The position numbers and the translations under genes are program-made. From Aestuariivivens marinum (GTDB lineage Bacteria; Bacteroidota; Bacteroidia; Flavobacteriales; Flavobacteriaceae): 64,000 nucleotides of DNA. The stretch lies in the NCBI RefSeq assembly GCF_022662175.1, contig NZ_JAKMCR010000004.1:124001-188000 (forward strand), read 5' to 3'. Under the pieces are notes generated by a model that saw only the letters and a program-made list of their open reading frames with translations, was not told the DNA's origin and did no database searches. This document shows positions 40,794 to 53,007 of this stretch, piece by piece. Each line of letters starts with the position of its first letter. Position 1 is the first letter of the stretch.

Positions 40794-42449
40794 TTAAGGA
40801 ATTATCTCTCCATGCAATAGTGTTGGTTTTTGTTCTGGTGAATTTATAACAATCTTAATATTGTAGGTTTCTCCTTTATTTAAAATAGCTTTAGATTTTA
40901 ATACAACAGTTGTCTTTTCGAAAGGTTTTAATTTTGGAATTTTGCCTGATCCAATTACCTTTTCTTGGTTATTTTTTAAGTATAGAATCTTTAAATCGGA
41001 TATTTTAGAGTTTACTTGCCCAAAGTTTTCAATTTCAACACTTATATCGCAACCCTCTATTTTTAAAGCTATTTTTGGCATTCTTGCCGATAGTATAGGC
41101 TCTATATAGTTTACACTAGGCAAGCGACAGTAGGCATATAATAACTCGCCTTTGATGGTTTTGCCTATTATTTTGGCAGCAAAATTATCATCGGTAAGGC
41201 CATTGCCTTTGCCTTCAAACGTAATGATGATATCATCTCCCGACTGTTCTGTTTTTATAAGTTTGGAACCTTTTCCAAAATCTACCACTTCTGGCGCTCC
41301 AAATTTTAAAGTTTTGAAGTCTATATCCGTATGGGGATTAAAATCTTTTTCAGCTTCAATTTTAACTGTGATGTTTTTGGTTTTTGCTGTAATTTGGTTT
41401 TTATTAATGATGGTAGCCAATTTTCCTTTGGTTAAAGGTATTACAATATGTTTGGAGCTGTGATTGTCGTTTTGTAAATCATTCCACTTAATGGTGTCAA
41501 TAACAGCAAAATGAGCTTGGGTAGCTCTGCCGTATTTGTCTTGCAAAACTTTTATTCTTTCATATTTAAACCATTTTTCTTGGGTGCTATCTTCATAATT
41601 GCTAATACCAGGAGCATAAGCTTCACCTGGGTCTATTTTCCAATTTACTCCATCTTTAGACCTAAGTTTGTAAGCAATCCTTCCTAACCAATCATTAACA
41701 ATCATATGGTATTGAATATTGGTTTTCCAGATTACAGGATCTTCAAACTCACCTTCGACAGGTGGATAAACACTCTTTTCAGTGACTTGGTTATATGGAG
41801 AGGTTCCAGTTTTACTAAACCAAATGCCTCCACCTCGGCATACCATAATAATTGATCCGTCTTCCCTTTTGGCAAAACTTAGATTGCTCAACCCTTCAAT
41901 TATTTTTCGATCACGTTTATCAAAATCAAATTTTTTGTATTTCCATGGGCCATTCAGGGAATTGGAGATGTAATGGCCATCAATAACATAAACAATGTAT
42001 CTACCATCTTTAAGTTGAAATATTTCAGGGTTATGTCCAGGTCCAACAGTATCCTTTATTTTATAAGGTCCAAAGGAGTTTTCAGAAACCGTATGAAAAA
42101 CAGTAGATTTACTCCAGTACATATGTCCTTTCGGAGAATTTTCCGGCCAACCACAAACAAAAAGGTGATATTTATTATCTTTTCCCAATAGTGCATTTCC
42201 TCCCCAATAGGAATTGATGCTATCTTCTATACCGTTATCTACATATCTCGGGATTACATTTTTTGCCCCCCATGTATCGTAGGTTAAGGTTCCTTGAACA
42301 GGCATAGGTAAAAAGCGATCCATAAACTTTCCTCCAAAAGTTAAACTATCCCATGATTTTGGACGTTCCCTTTCTTTTATTTGAGAGTTTATCTTATGAT
42401 TAAGGGTACACAGAATTAGTAATGTCAATAGGTAATACTTTAATCTCAT
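40794..42449 (-). CDS. Beta-propeller (GH43/GH117-like) glycosidase, secreted
   Basis: A 551-residue protein with signal peptide ending KINS-Q. The first 330 residues show blade-like repeats of a five-bladed propeller: SYWGGNALLGKDNKYHLFVCGW, NPEIFQLKDGRYIVYVIDGHY, GEFEDPVIW and YHMIVNDW, with acidic residues as in GH43-like enzymes. The last 200 residues are beta-sandwich. I cannot place it in a specific family. It follows the L-fuconate dehydratase gene by 32 bases, so it probably releases a sugar used by the same operon. Confidence 0.65.
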   Translation of the reverse strand: MRLKYYLLTLLILCTLNHKINSQIKERERPKSWDSLTFGGKFMDRFLPMPVQGTLTYDTWGAKNVIPRYVDNGIEDSINSYWGGNALLGKDNKYHLFVCGWPENSPKGHMYWSKSTVFHTVSENSFGPYKIKDTVGPGHNPEIFQLKDGRYIVYVIDGHYISNSLNGPWKYKKFDFDKRDRKIIEGLSNLSFAKREDGSIIMVCRGGGIWFSKTGTSPYNQVTEKSVYPPVEGEFEDPVIWKTNIQYHMIVNDWLGRIAYKLRSKDGVNWKIDPGEAYAPGISNYEDSTQEKWFKYERIKVLQDKYGRATQAHFAVIDTIKWNDLQNDNHSSKHIVIPLTKGKLATIINKNQITAKTKNITVKIEAEKDFNPHTDIDFKTLKFGAPEVVDFGKGSKLIKTEQSGDDIIITFEGKGNGLTDDNFAAKIIGKTIKGELLYAYCRLPSVNYIEPILSARMPKIALKIEGCDISVEIENFGQVNSKISDLKILYLKNNQEKVIGSGKIPKLKPFEKTTVVLKSKAILNKGETYNIKIVINSPEQKPTLLHGEIIP

Positions 42450-42481
42450 GATTGTTGATTTTTATTGGCTTTAAATGTGTT

Positions 42482-43723
42482 TTAGATGTTTTTTAAATCG
42501 GAACTCATTCCGGGGTTATCAGGTATTTGATAGTGTCCATTTTTAATACTTACAGGGTGCTTAAAATACGATTGTAAATGAGGGATATGCTCTAAGAACA
42601 ATGCTTTATGTTCCATTCCAATATGGTTGTAAAGCACTAAGTGCTGATGGATTTGCCCCATATCACCTACATGGGGCACAACAGGAACATTGAATTTTTT
42701 AGACATTAAACTAATGGTTAAAAATTCTGAAACACCACCAACCCTTACCGCGTCAACTTGATTAAAACTCATGCAGCCCGATTGTAGAAAATTTTTAAAG
42801 ATGATTTTATTTGGAACATGTTCACCTAAAGCCAATTTTATTGGTTTAATTTCTTTAGCTAATGCAACATGGGCAGTTACATCATCAGGGTGCGTGGGTT
42901 CCTCAATCCAATATGGGTTCATGCCTTTTAATGCTTTTCCCATATGTATGGCTTCTGGTAAATGCCATTGTTGGTTTACATCAAGCATAATTGTAGCTTC
43001 TTCTCCTGCTGTTTCTCTAACTAGATAAGCCCTTCTAATATCACGCTCGTGATCTTTCGAGCCAACTTTCAGCTTCATGGCCGTAAATCCATGGTCCATG
43101 GCTTTTTTAATATTGTCTTTTACTTTTTCGTCACTATAATTAAACCAACCAATGGAGGTATCGTAACCAGGGTAACCTTTTAAAAGAATAGCTTCTCTAT
43201 TTTGTTTTGTTAAAGAAGATTGTTTTAACATAGAAATGGCTTCATCACGAGTTAAAATATCTTCTAGGTAACTCAAGTCTAAGGTATTTACAATATCATA
43301 AGGTGATAGCTCAAGGAGTAACTTCCACAAAGGTAAGTCTCTTGATTTTGCCCACAAATCAAAGCATGCATTTACCACAGAAGCTAGGGCTAAATGCACC
43401 ACACCTTTATGGGGACCCAACCATCTAAAATTTGGGTCTTCAGCCATGGTTTTGTAGGTTTCACCAAAGTTGGACATTAACTCATTAATTTCTTTGCCTT
43501 CTATATGCCTGGCCAAATATTTAATAGCTTCACAAACTAAATTATTGCCTGTCCCTAATGTGAAAGCTAATCCAATACCTTCCAGATTGGTGTCTGTTTT
43601 CAATTTGCATACCGCATAAGCATAAATAGGTGTGGTATGTATAGCATCAGATCCTGCGCCATTGCCAAGCTCAAATCTAGAATCATTAACCACTATATTT
43701 TTTATAAAAACTGTTTTATTCAT
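42482..43723 (-). CDS. L-fuconate dehydratase (enolase superfamily)
   Basis: A 413-residue enolase-superfamily enzyme. The N-terminal cap and the long stretch around SYLEDILTRDEAISML match bacterial and human (ENOSF1) fuconate dehydratases as remembered. Active-site residues are all present: Lys217 and Lys219 (KLK), Asp248, Glu274 and Glu301 as magnesium ligands, Asp324-His351 as the general base dyad, and Glu378. The reaction is L-fuconate to 2-keto-3-deoxy-L-fuconate. Characterised homologues also accept L-galactonate, relevant because L-galactonate enzymes are encoded nearby. It lies in the operon with transporter, mutarotase and Gfo/Idh oxidoreductase. Confidence 0.87.
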   Translation of the reverse strand: MNKTVFIKNIVVNDSRFELGNGAGSDAIHTTPIYAYAVCKLKTDTNLEGIGLAFTLGTGNNLVCEAIKYLARHIEGKEINELMSNFGETYKTMAEDPNFRWLGPHKGVVHLALASVVNACFDLWAKSRDLPLWKLLLELSPYDIVNTLDLSYLEDILTRDEAISMLKQSSLTKQNREAILLKGYPGYDTSIGWFNYSDEKVKDNIKKAMDHGFTAMKLKVGSKDHERDIRRAYLVRETAGEEATIMLDVNQQWHLPEAIHMGKALKGMNPYWIEEPTHPDDVTAHVALAKEIKPIKLALGEHVPNKIIFKNFLQSGCMSFNQVDAVRVGGVSEFLTISLMSKKFNVPVVPHVGDMGQIHQHLVLYNHIGMEHKALFLEHIPHLQSYFKHPVSIKNGHYQIPDNPGMSSDLKNI

Positions 43724-43744
43724 TTTCGTTTATTAAAGATGTTT

Positions 43745-44821
43745 TTATTTTATTTCAGAAAAGGCAACTCCTCCTTTTTCACTCGATTGGTAAGCTGCTT
43801 CAACAAGTTTCATAGTCTCATAACAATCTTCTGTACTGTGCAATAATGGAATGGTTGGATCTAAATATGAGTTCTGTACGCCGGCCATCGTTCCTACAAA
43901 AGCTTCGGGGAACCATGAGCCTTTTAAAGGAAGCTCTTTCCATTTAGGAGCCTTGTCTTCTAAGTTTATATATTCAAATGTATCTGGAACGCCTTTAGGA
44001 TAATCCATAGATAGGCCAATTCTTATTTTAATGGCGCCTTTAGTTCCTTCAAATTTCACGTAGGACTGTTGTTTTTCCAACCCGAATTCATGGCCATGAT
44101 TGGTAATCACCCTAGCTTGCAGGCAATCGTCATAATCTAAAATCATGGTTGTCCGGGTTTGTGCCAATGCTTTCATTTTAGGGTGTTTAATGGAGCTTGC
44201 ATATACCTTTTTAGGATTACCTAAAAAGGACCGTATCATATCTAAATAGTGAATGCTATGATATAAAATTTCCATCCTTGGTAAATCAAAAAGAAAATCC
44301 CATAAATGCCAAGGCGTGAAGACACACACCATAACTTCTACATCATATACGTCACCTAAAACACCTTTTTTTATTAAATCTCTTGCAGCCATTATATAGG
44401 GTGCATAGCGTAATTGAAAATTAATTCCGGAAACGAATTTTTTACGCCTGCATATATCCAATATTTGTTTGGCTTCTTCTAAGGTTTCACCCATTGGTTT
44501 CTGTATCAATACGGCCGAACCTTCTGGAATTTGTTCTAGAATTTCACAGTTATGATTTGCAGGCAAGGCAATGTCATATACTGCATTACATGATTTGGCA
44601 TCAACTATTAATTCTGGAATACTGTTATAGACTTTTTCTACAAATGGAAACTCATTTTTTAAAGCTTGTGCCTTCTCTTGGGTTCTGTTGTAAATGCCCT
44701 TTACAGGAAACCCTGTCAATTGATATGCAGGTAAATGGGCATCTTTAACAATGCCACCCGCACCAATAATGACTATGGGAAGGGGAGTATTTGGCAGTGT
44801 AACGTCTTGGTTTATATTCAT
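43745..44821 (-). CDS. Gfo/Idh/MocA family NAD(P)-dependent oxidoreductase
   Basis: A 358-residue oxidoreductase if read from ATG at 44821, which overlaps the stop of the upstream gene as TAATG, a typical coupling arrangement. A further ATG at 44848 would add 9 residues. PIVIIGAGGIVKDAHLPAY is the Rossmann dinucleotide motif and VLIQKPMGETLEEAKQIL corresponds to the family EKP motif. Its position between mutarotase and L-fuconate dehydratase makes it the best local candidate for the sugar 1-dehydrogenase forming the lactone. That is inference; the family has many substrates. Confidence 0.75.
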   Translation of the reverse strand: MNINQDVTLPNTPLPIVIIGAGGIVKDAHLPAYQLTGFPVKGIYNRTQEKAQALKNEFPFVEKVYNSIPELIVDAKSCNAVYDIALPANHNCEILEQIPEGSAVLIQKPMGETLEEAKQILDICRRKKFVSGINFQLRYAPYIMAARDLIKKGVLGDVYDVEVMVCVFTPWHLWDFLFDLPRMEILYHSIHYLDMIRSFLGNPKKVYASSIKHPKMKALAQTRTTMILDYDDCLQARVITNHGHEFGLEKQQSYVKFEGTKGAIKIRIGLSMDYPKGVPDTFEYINLEDKAPKWKELPLKGSWFPEAFVGTMAGVQNSYLDPTIPLLHSTEDCYETMKLVEAAYQSSEKGGVAFSEIK

Positions 44822-45450
44822 TACAATAAAGGTGTCATAATTTGCCATTTTTCCATGGCTTTACTATCGGGATTCACTTTTTGGAACTTGGCTACATAGG
44901 ATTGCCACTCTCGTTCCTTTGGTAGATTGGACCATTGTTTTCCGTCCTTTTCTAAATCAAAATCCAAATGGGTGTCCATAATTATAAAGGCGCTATAATT
45001 GTAGAGATATAATCCCATGTCCAATATACCAATAGTATCCATATTTGTAATGATTTGAGGCCATATTTTATCTTTTCTATGTATCTGTTTGTATTCAGAA
45101 ATTAATATGGGGTCATTTTTTAATTCTAGACTCATAACAATTCTTTTATGGTCTGATGTTGTATTATCTAGTGCTTCTTTTTTAAAAATACAATTTAATT
45201 TACTACTGATTTTAATTATTCTATCTAACTCTTGTAAACTTTTTAGAAGTTGTTGAAACTGTCTTATAGTATTCGAATCCTGTTTTAAAGCCTGAATAAT
45301 AATAAAATAAACAGATTGGAGCTTATAGATCTCAAGTTTTATAGAATTATTGTCGAAACTTATGCTATTGCATTTGGATATTAGTTCTGAATCACTGCAA
45401 TTCCCTTTGTTTTCCAAAACAAAACATAATTGATTGGTAGACATATTCAT
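44821..45450 (-). CDS. L-rhamnose/L-fucose mutarotase-type protein with degenerate extra N-terminal half
   Basis: About 209 residues from ATG at 45450 (the longer frame starts with TTG at 45462; ATG at 45444 is another choice). The C-terminal 110 residues match the RhaM ferredoxin-like fold: RIVMSLELKNDPILISEYKQIH with the catalytic His124, IWPQI, and LYLYNYSAFIIMDTHLDFD. The N-terminal 90 residues show a weaker copy of the same strand pattern (QLCFVLEN and LEIYKLQSVYFIIIQAL) without the His. In this operon it should speed interconversion of L-fucose or L-galactose anomers before oxidation. Confidence 0.75.
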   Translation of the reverse strand: MNMSTNQLCFVLENKGNCSDSELISKCNSISFDNNSIKLEIYKLQSVYFIIIQALKQDSNTIRQFQQLLKSLQELDRIIKISSKLNCIFKKEALDNTTSDHKRIVMSLELKNDPILISEYKQIHRKDKIWPQIITNMDTIGILDMGLYLYNYSAFIIMDTHLDFDLEKDGKQWSNLPKEREWQSYVAKFQKVNPDSKAMEKWQIMTPLL

Positions 45451-45458
45451 AGCTTTAA

Positions 45459-47057
45459 TCAATAGAAGGTAGCATAAATGATTAACATGACAATAACCAA
45501 TACAATACTCAAGGTATTGACTGTTTTTGATGGTGATTTTATCTTTAAATAAAAGGTTTCAGGTATGCTTTGTTTAGATTTATCAATATAAGAAACGCTA
45601 AAATATATGAAAGAAGAAATTATAAAGTACAAATAGGTTTGTCGTAACCAATTGATGCCTAGTCCCTCTGGGTTTGAAATATAATTTTCAATACCATTAA
45701 TAGGTATGTATTTTTCTATAATAAAGATAGTTCCTGCAAATAAACTCCCTAGGCATAAAGTCCAAAAGGATGCATTGCTTGTACCTTTTTTAGATAAGAT
45801 ACCCCAAAGAAATACAACCACAATTGAAGGAGCAAAAATACTGAACATTTGATTGATTAAGGCAAAAATACTTCCCAAATCCCCTAAAAAGGGAGACCAA
45901 GCAACAGCAAGGACAAGGACAGTGGCACTGGTTATTTTACCAATTTGTATCTTTGATTTGTCGGAGAGATGAGGTTTGATTTTATCAAACACATCAAAAA
46001 CGATAAGTGTAGAACAGCTATTTAGAGCAGCAGCCACAGAGCTCATTACGGCAGCTAAAAGTGCCGCAATCATTAGTCCTTTGAGTCCAATAGGCATTAA
46101 ATTCATGATAAGTACAGGTAAAACATTTTTTGTTTCACTACCAATTTCCTCTTGAAATAGTGCAAATGCTAAAATTCCTGGAACGACCATGATAAAAACG
46201 GGCAGGATTTTTAGAAAACCAGCGAACAATGCTCCTAATTTTGCTTGTTTTTCAGATTTTGCACCCAAAGCTCGTTGGACAATCGTTTGATCTGTGCACC
46301 AATACCAGATGCCCAATACCAAATGCCCAAAAAGCATATCTAAAAAGGTAAAACCTTTTTTATTGGCATCAAAACTAACCGCTTTTAATCTGTCTGGATC
46401 TACAGCTTGCTTTAAGCTTTCATAAGAATTAATACCAATATCTGGAAGTTCATAAATAGCTAAAAGGGTAATGGTTATAGAGCCAGCAATCAATATAATG
46501 GTTTGTACAGATTCTGTTACAACCACTGAAACCAAACCACCTATAATGGTATATATCCCTGTTGCAATAGCAATGATAATAATGGATATTAGAATGTTTA
46601 TACCAAATAAATTTTCTATTACTACAGCTCCAGCATAAAAACTAACACCTATGTGCATGAATAATGCAGCTAAAATGCTAAATATTGCAAGTATGATTCG
46701 TGACCGTCCGTCATATCTTTTTTCAAGAAATTCTGGTAGAGTAGATATTTTGGTTCTTATATAAAATGGAATAAAAATAAATGCCAACAGAATTAGCTCA
46801 AACGAAGAAAACCACTCAAAATTACCCCAAACAATACCGTCTAAAAAACCAGACTCGGCTAATCCAACAAGATGTACTGTTGATATATTGGAAGCAAATA
46901 AAGAAGCCCCTATAACGGACCAAGTTAAAGTTTTGTTTGCGAGAAAATATCCAGAACTTGTGTTTTTTTGTTTACGAGATGCCCATAACCCGATTAATAT
47001 TATAACTATAAAATATACACAGATTATTATAGCATCTATACCTGAAACTAACCCCAT
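45459..47057 (-). CDS. Sodium:solute symporter (SSS family), probable L-fucose/L-galactose importer
   Basis: A 532-residue transporter with about 14 hydrophobic helices. ATG at 47057 is preferred over the TTG 18 bases upstream. Sodium-symporter landmarks include SASRKQ-like loop 1 (GLWASRKQKNTSSGYFLA), SVIGASLFASNISTVHLVG, FIPFYIRTKISTLPEFLEKRY and LGIWYWCTDQTIVQRALGA. It is the first gene of the leftward operon, whose other members are a mutarotase, an oxidoreductase and L-fuconate dehydratase, so the cargo is probably L-fucose or L-galactose (context). Confidence 0.86.
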   Translation of the reverse strand: MGLVSGIDAIIICVYFIVIILIGLWASRKQKNTSSGYFLANKTLTWSVIGASLFASNISTVHLVGLAESGFLDGIVWGNFEWFSSFELILLAFIFIPFYIRTKISTLPEFLEKRYDGRSRIILAIFSILAALFMHIGVSFYAGAVVIENLFGINILISIIIIAIATGIYTIIGGLVSVVVTESVQTIILIAGSITITLLAIYELPDIGINSYESLKQAVDPDRLKAVSFDANKKGFTFLDMLFGHLVLGIWYWCTDQTIVQRALGAKSEKQAKLGALFAGFLKILPVFIMVVPGILAFALFQEEIGSETKNVLPVLIMNLMPIGLKGLMIAALLAAVMSSVAAALNSCSTLIVFDVFDKIKPHLSDKSKIQIGKITSATVLVLAVAWSPFLGDLGSIFALINQMFSIFAPSIVVVFLWGILSKKGTSNASFWTLCLGSLFAGTIFIIEKYIPINGIENYISNPEGLGINWLRQTYLYFIISSFIYFSVSYIDKSKQSIPETFYLKIKSPSKTVNTLSIVLVIVMLIIYATFY

Positions 47058-47221
47058 AAATTTGAAAAAATTCAAATATAAAAATATTATTTAAGTGTAA
47101 AAAAATATTTTAATTTAAAGTGCTTATTGTTTATATTGCGCCTTCAATATTTATAGGTTGTTTAGAAGAATATTAGGTTAAAAAACATCTGTAATAATTA
47201 ATGAATTTAATCACCAAATAA

Positions 47222-50344
<3,123 letters not shown>

Positions 50345-50386
50345 GTACTCTTTATGTTAAATTTTATAAAATAATTATTGGCTTAA

Positions 50387-51397
50387 ATGAAGTATATAGT
50401 TTGTGAAAAACCTGGTGAATTTCTTTTAAAAGAAAAGGAAGTTCCAACTAGGAAAGAAAACGAGGCCTTGTTGCAGATTAATAAAGTGGGTATCTGTGGT
50501 ACAGATTTACATGCCTATGCCGGTAACCAAGCGTTTTTCACATATCCTAGAATTTTGGGACACGAGTTAGCATCTGAAGTTTTAGAGATAGGAGAAAACC
50601 CCAAGGGAATTAAAAAAGGGGATAAAGTCGTAGTAATGCCTTATGTGAGTTGTGGCAAATGTATTGCCTGTAGTAATGGAAAGACTAATTGCTGTACTAA
50701 TATAACTGTTTTGGGGGTGCATGGTGATGGAGGTATGCAAGAACAAATTACTGTACCATACGATATCTTGTTGCCAGCTAATAATTTGTCAGACAACCAG
50801 ATGGCTATAGTAGAACCCTTAGCTATTGGGGCACATGCCATAAGAAGGGCAGGTATAAAAGCAGGGGAGACCGTAGCTGTAGTGGGGTGTGGCCCCATAG
50901 GAATAGGTATTATGAAGTTAGCACAAATTGCAGGTGCAAAAGTTATTGCTATTGATATGAATAAGCAACGGTTAGAATATGCTAAAGAGAAAATAGGAGT
51001 TGAATATATTGTTGAGGCAGGAGAAAATACAGTTAATGAGGTTTCTGAGATAACTAATGGCGATTTATGTACGACGGTGTTTGATGCTTCAGGGAATAAG
51101 TTTGCATTAGAGGCATGTCCTGATTACATGTCTCATGGAGGCCGATTTGTGTTGGTAGGACTATCCAAAGGAGAATTGACCTATATCCATCCTAAAATAC
51201 ATGCAAAGGAAATGACTTTAATGTGTAGCCGTAATGCCACGGTTGAAGATTTTGAGCATGTTATTGATGTGTTAGATCAATTTCCAACCGATTCATTCAT
51301 TACACACAATGTGGCATTTACAGAAATGATAGACCATTTCGATAGTTGGTTAAAACCAGAAACAGGTGTTATAAAAGCTACTGTAGATTTTAATTAA
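50387..51397 (+). CDS. lgoD: Zinc-dependent L-galactonate 5-dehydrogenase (LgoD/YjjN-like)
   Basis: A 336-residue medium-chain dehydrogenase. KVGICGTDLHAYAGNQAFF, YPRILGHE and ITVLGVHGDGGMQEQ closely follow E. coli YjjN (LgoD) as I remember it. Catalytic zinc ligands are Cys37, His59 and Glu60; structural zinc ligands are Cys89, Cys92, Cys95 and Cys103; VAVVGCGPIGIG is the NAD motif. The expected reaction is L-galactonate to D-tagaturonate. The next gene encodes tagaturonate reductase, which supports the call. A related L-gulonate or threonine-type dehydrogenase is less likely. Confidence 0.8.
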   Translation: MKYIVCEKPGEFLLKEKEVPTRKENEALLQINKVGICGTDLHAYAGNQAFFTYPRILGHELASEVLEIGENPKGIKKGDKVVVMPYVSCGKCIACSNGKTNCCTNITVLGVHGDGGMQEQITVPYDILLPANNLSDNQMAIVEPLAIGAHAIRRAGIKAGETVAVVGCGPIGIGIMKLAQIAGAKVIAIDMNKQRLEYAKEKIGVEYIVEAGENTVNEVSEITNGDLCTTVFDASGNKFALEACPDYMSHGGRFVLVGLSKGELTYIHPKIHAKEMTLMCSRNATVEDFEHVIDVLDQFPTDSFITHNVAFTEMIDHFDSWLKPETGVIKATVDFN

Positions 51398-51479
51398 TAG
51401 TAAAGGTTTTCAAATTTCTAATTTATAAACAGCTATAATTTAGCTAATAACTTGCTTAAAAGAAAGAGGTATTCAAAAC

Positions 51480-52934
51480 ATGAAGACATTAAATAGGGAT
51501 AGAGAAAATGTTTTAACTTATACCGAAAGAATCATACAATTTGGAGAAGGTAACTTTTTAAGAGCCTTTGCCAATTGGATGATCCATGTAATGAATAAAA
51601 AGGCAGAGTTTGATGCAGGAGTGGTTGTTGTACAGCCCATAAAGGAAGGATTGGTAAAAATGTTGAACGACCAAGATGGTCTGTACACACTATATCTTAA
51701 CGGACTTAAAAACGGAAAGGCTATTAGCGAACATGAAATAATTGATTGTATCCATAGAGGTATTAATCCGTATAAAGATTATAGTGCTTTTTTGTTGCTT
51801 GCCCAAAATCCAGATATTCGCTTTGTATTATCCAATACTACAGAGGCTGGAATAGCTTATAATGCAAACGATAAATTAGACGATGCACCTCAGGAAAGTT
51901 TTCCTGGAAAATTAACCGCTTTGTTGTATAAAAGGTTTAAAGCTTTTGATGGAGCTGCAAACAAAGGATTAATTGTTATCCCGTGTGAACTTATCGATAG
52001 AAATGGTGATAATTTAAAGAGAATAGTATTGCAATATGCCAATGACTGGAATCTAGGAATCGCTTTTGTAGATTGGATAGAGAACAGTAATATTTTTTGC
52101 AATACATTGGTAGATAGAATTGTTCCAGGATACCCAAAGGGTAAAATAGACAACGTAATAAAAGAATTGGGATACAAAGATAATTTAGTGGTAGAAGGGG
52201 AGCAGTTTCATTTATGGGTCATTGAAGGTCCAGAATCTATAAAGAAGGAAATTCCGGCTGAGATTTGTGGTTTGAATATTGTTTTTACTGATAATATGGA
52301 GCCATATAGGACGCGTAAGGTACGTATTTTGAACGGTGCCCATACCACACTTGTACCTGTGGGTTATTTATATGGTATCGATAAGGTTCGAGAGTCCATA
52401 GAAGACCATATAGTTGGCAAATTTTTAAAAGATGCTATTTTTGAAGAGATTTGTCCAACACTGGATTTACCAAAAGCTGAACTCAATCAGTTTGCAAATG
52501 ACGTATTGGATCGTTTTCTAAATCCTTACCTAGAGCATGAATTGATGAGTATATCCTTGAATTCTATTTCTAAATTTAAAACAAGGGTACTACCCTCTAT
52601 TCTTGAGTATATTAAGCGAAATGGAGAATTGCCTCGTAGGTTATTATTTTCGTTATCAGCATTAATTGCGTTCTATAAGGGTGAAAGGAACAATGATGTT
52701 ATTCCGTTAAAAGATTCCCAATCTGTTTTAGAATTCTTTAAGTTACAATGGGCTAAAGGACATATTCCAACAATTGTTAAGGCAACACTTGAAAATCTTG
52801 AGTTTTGGGGAATGGATTTAACAAAAGTTGATGGACTGCAAAAAGCGGTCACTAATGGTTTAGAGCGTATTGTAAATGATGGGATGCACAAATCTCTTGA
52901 ATCATTAACAAGTGAGCATATCCAAAATATTTAA
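51480..52934 (+). CDS. uxaB: Tagaturonate reductase (altronate oxidoreductase)
   Basis: A 484-residue member of the mannitol dehydrogenase family that aligns along its length with E. coli UxaB from memory. Both begin MKTLNR, and ERIIQFGEGNFLRAF, RFVLSNTTEAGIAY, CELIDRNGDNLKRIVL and FCNTLVDRIVPGYP match. The catalytic Lys280, Asn285 and His288 (KVRILNGAHT) are present. It reduces D-tagaturonate to D-altronate with NADH in the cytoplasm. No uronate isomerase (UxaC) or altronate dehydratase (UxaA) is in the window, so the tagaturonate probably comes from L-galactonate via the preceding gene. Confidence 0.92.
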   Translation: MKTLNRDRENVLTYTERIIQFGEGNFLRAFANWMIHVMNKKAEFDAGVVVVQPIKEGLVKMLNDQDGLYTLYLNGLKNGKAISEHEIIDCIHRGINPYKDYSAFLLLAQNPDIRFVLSNTTEAGIAYNANDKLDDAPQESFPGKLTALLYKRFKAFDGAANKGLIVIPCELIDRNGDNLKRIVLQYANDWNLGIAFVDWIENSNIFCNTLVDRIVPGYPKGKIDNVIKELGYKDNLVVEGEQFHLWVIEGPESIKKEIPAEICGLNIVFTDNMEPYRTRKVRILNGAHTTLVPVGYLYGIDKVRESIEDHIVGKFLKDAIFEEICPTLDLPKAELNQFANDVLDRFLNPYLEHELMSISLNSISKFKTRVLPSILEYIKRNGELPRRLLFSLSALIAFYKGERNNDVIPLKDSQSVLEFFKLQWAKGHIPTIVKATLENLEFWGMDLTKVDGLQKAVTNGLERIVNDGMHKSLESLTSEHIQNI

Positions 52935-52938
52935 ATGG

Positions 52939-52996
52939 TTTTAAACACTTTTAGAAGACTAAAAAATTATTATCCTCAGAATATAAGCGTTTAAAA
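52939..52996. terminator. Weak inverted repeat between convergent genes
   Basis: TTTTAAACACTT (52939-52950) and AAGCGTTTAAAA (52985-52996) can pair in the - strand transcript through all 12 positions with one G-U pair, around a 34-base loop. It lies between the convergent stops at 52934 and 53008. The long loop and AT-rich stem make termination uncertain. Confidence 0.3.
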
Positions 52997-53007
52997 AGAC
53001 AACGGGA

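Noticed and set aside
42482-43723. A generic mandelate racemase/muconate lactonizing enzyme call.
   Set aside because: The full set of fuconate dehydratase residues and the LEDILTRDEA segment support the specific call.
47060-47080. An inverted repeat ATTTGAA/TTCAAAT and a TATATTTG match just upstream of the symporter ATG.
   Set aside because: No TTTG lies 19-21 bases upstream of the -7-like match, the leader would be only about 11 bases, and the region is almost pure AT, so both matches can be chance.
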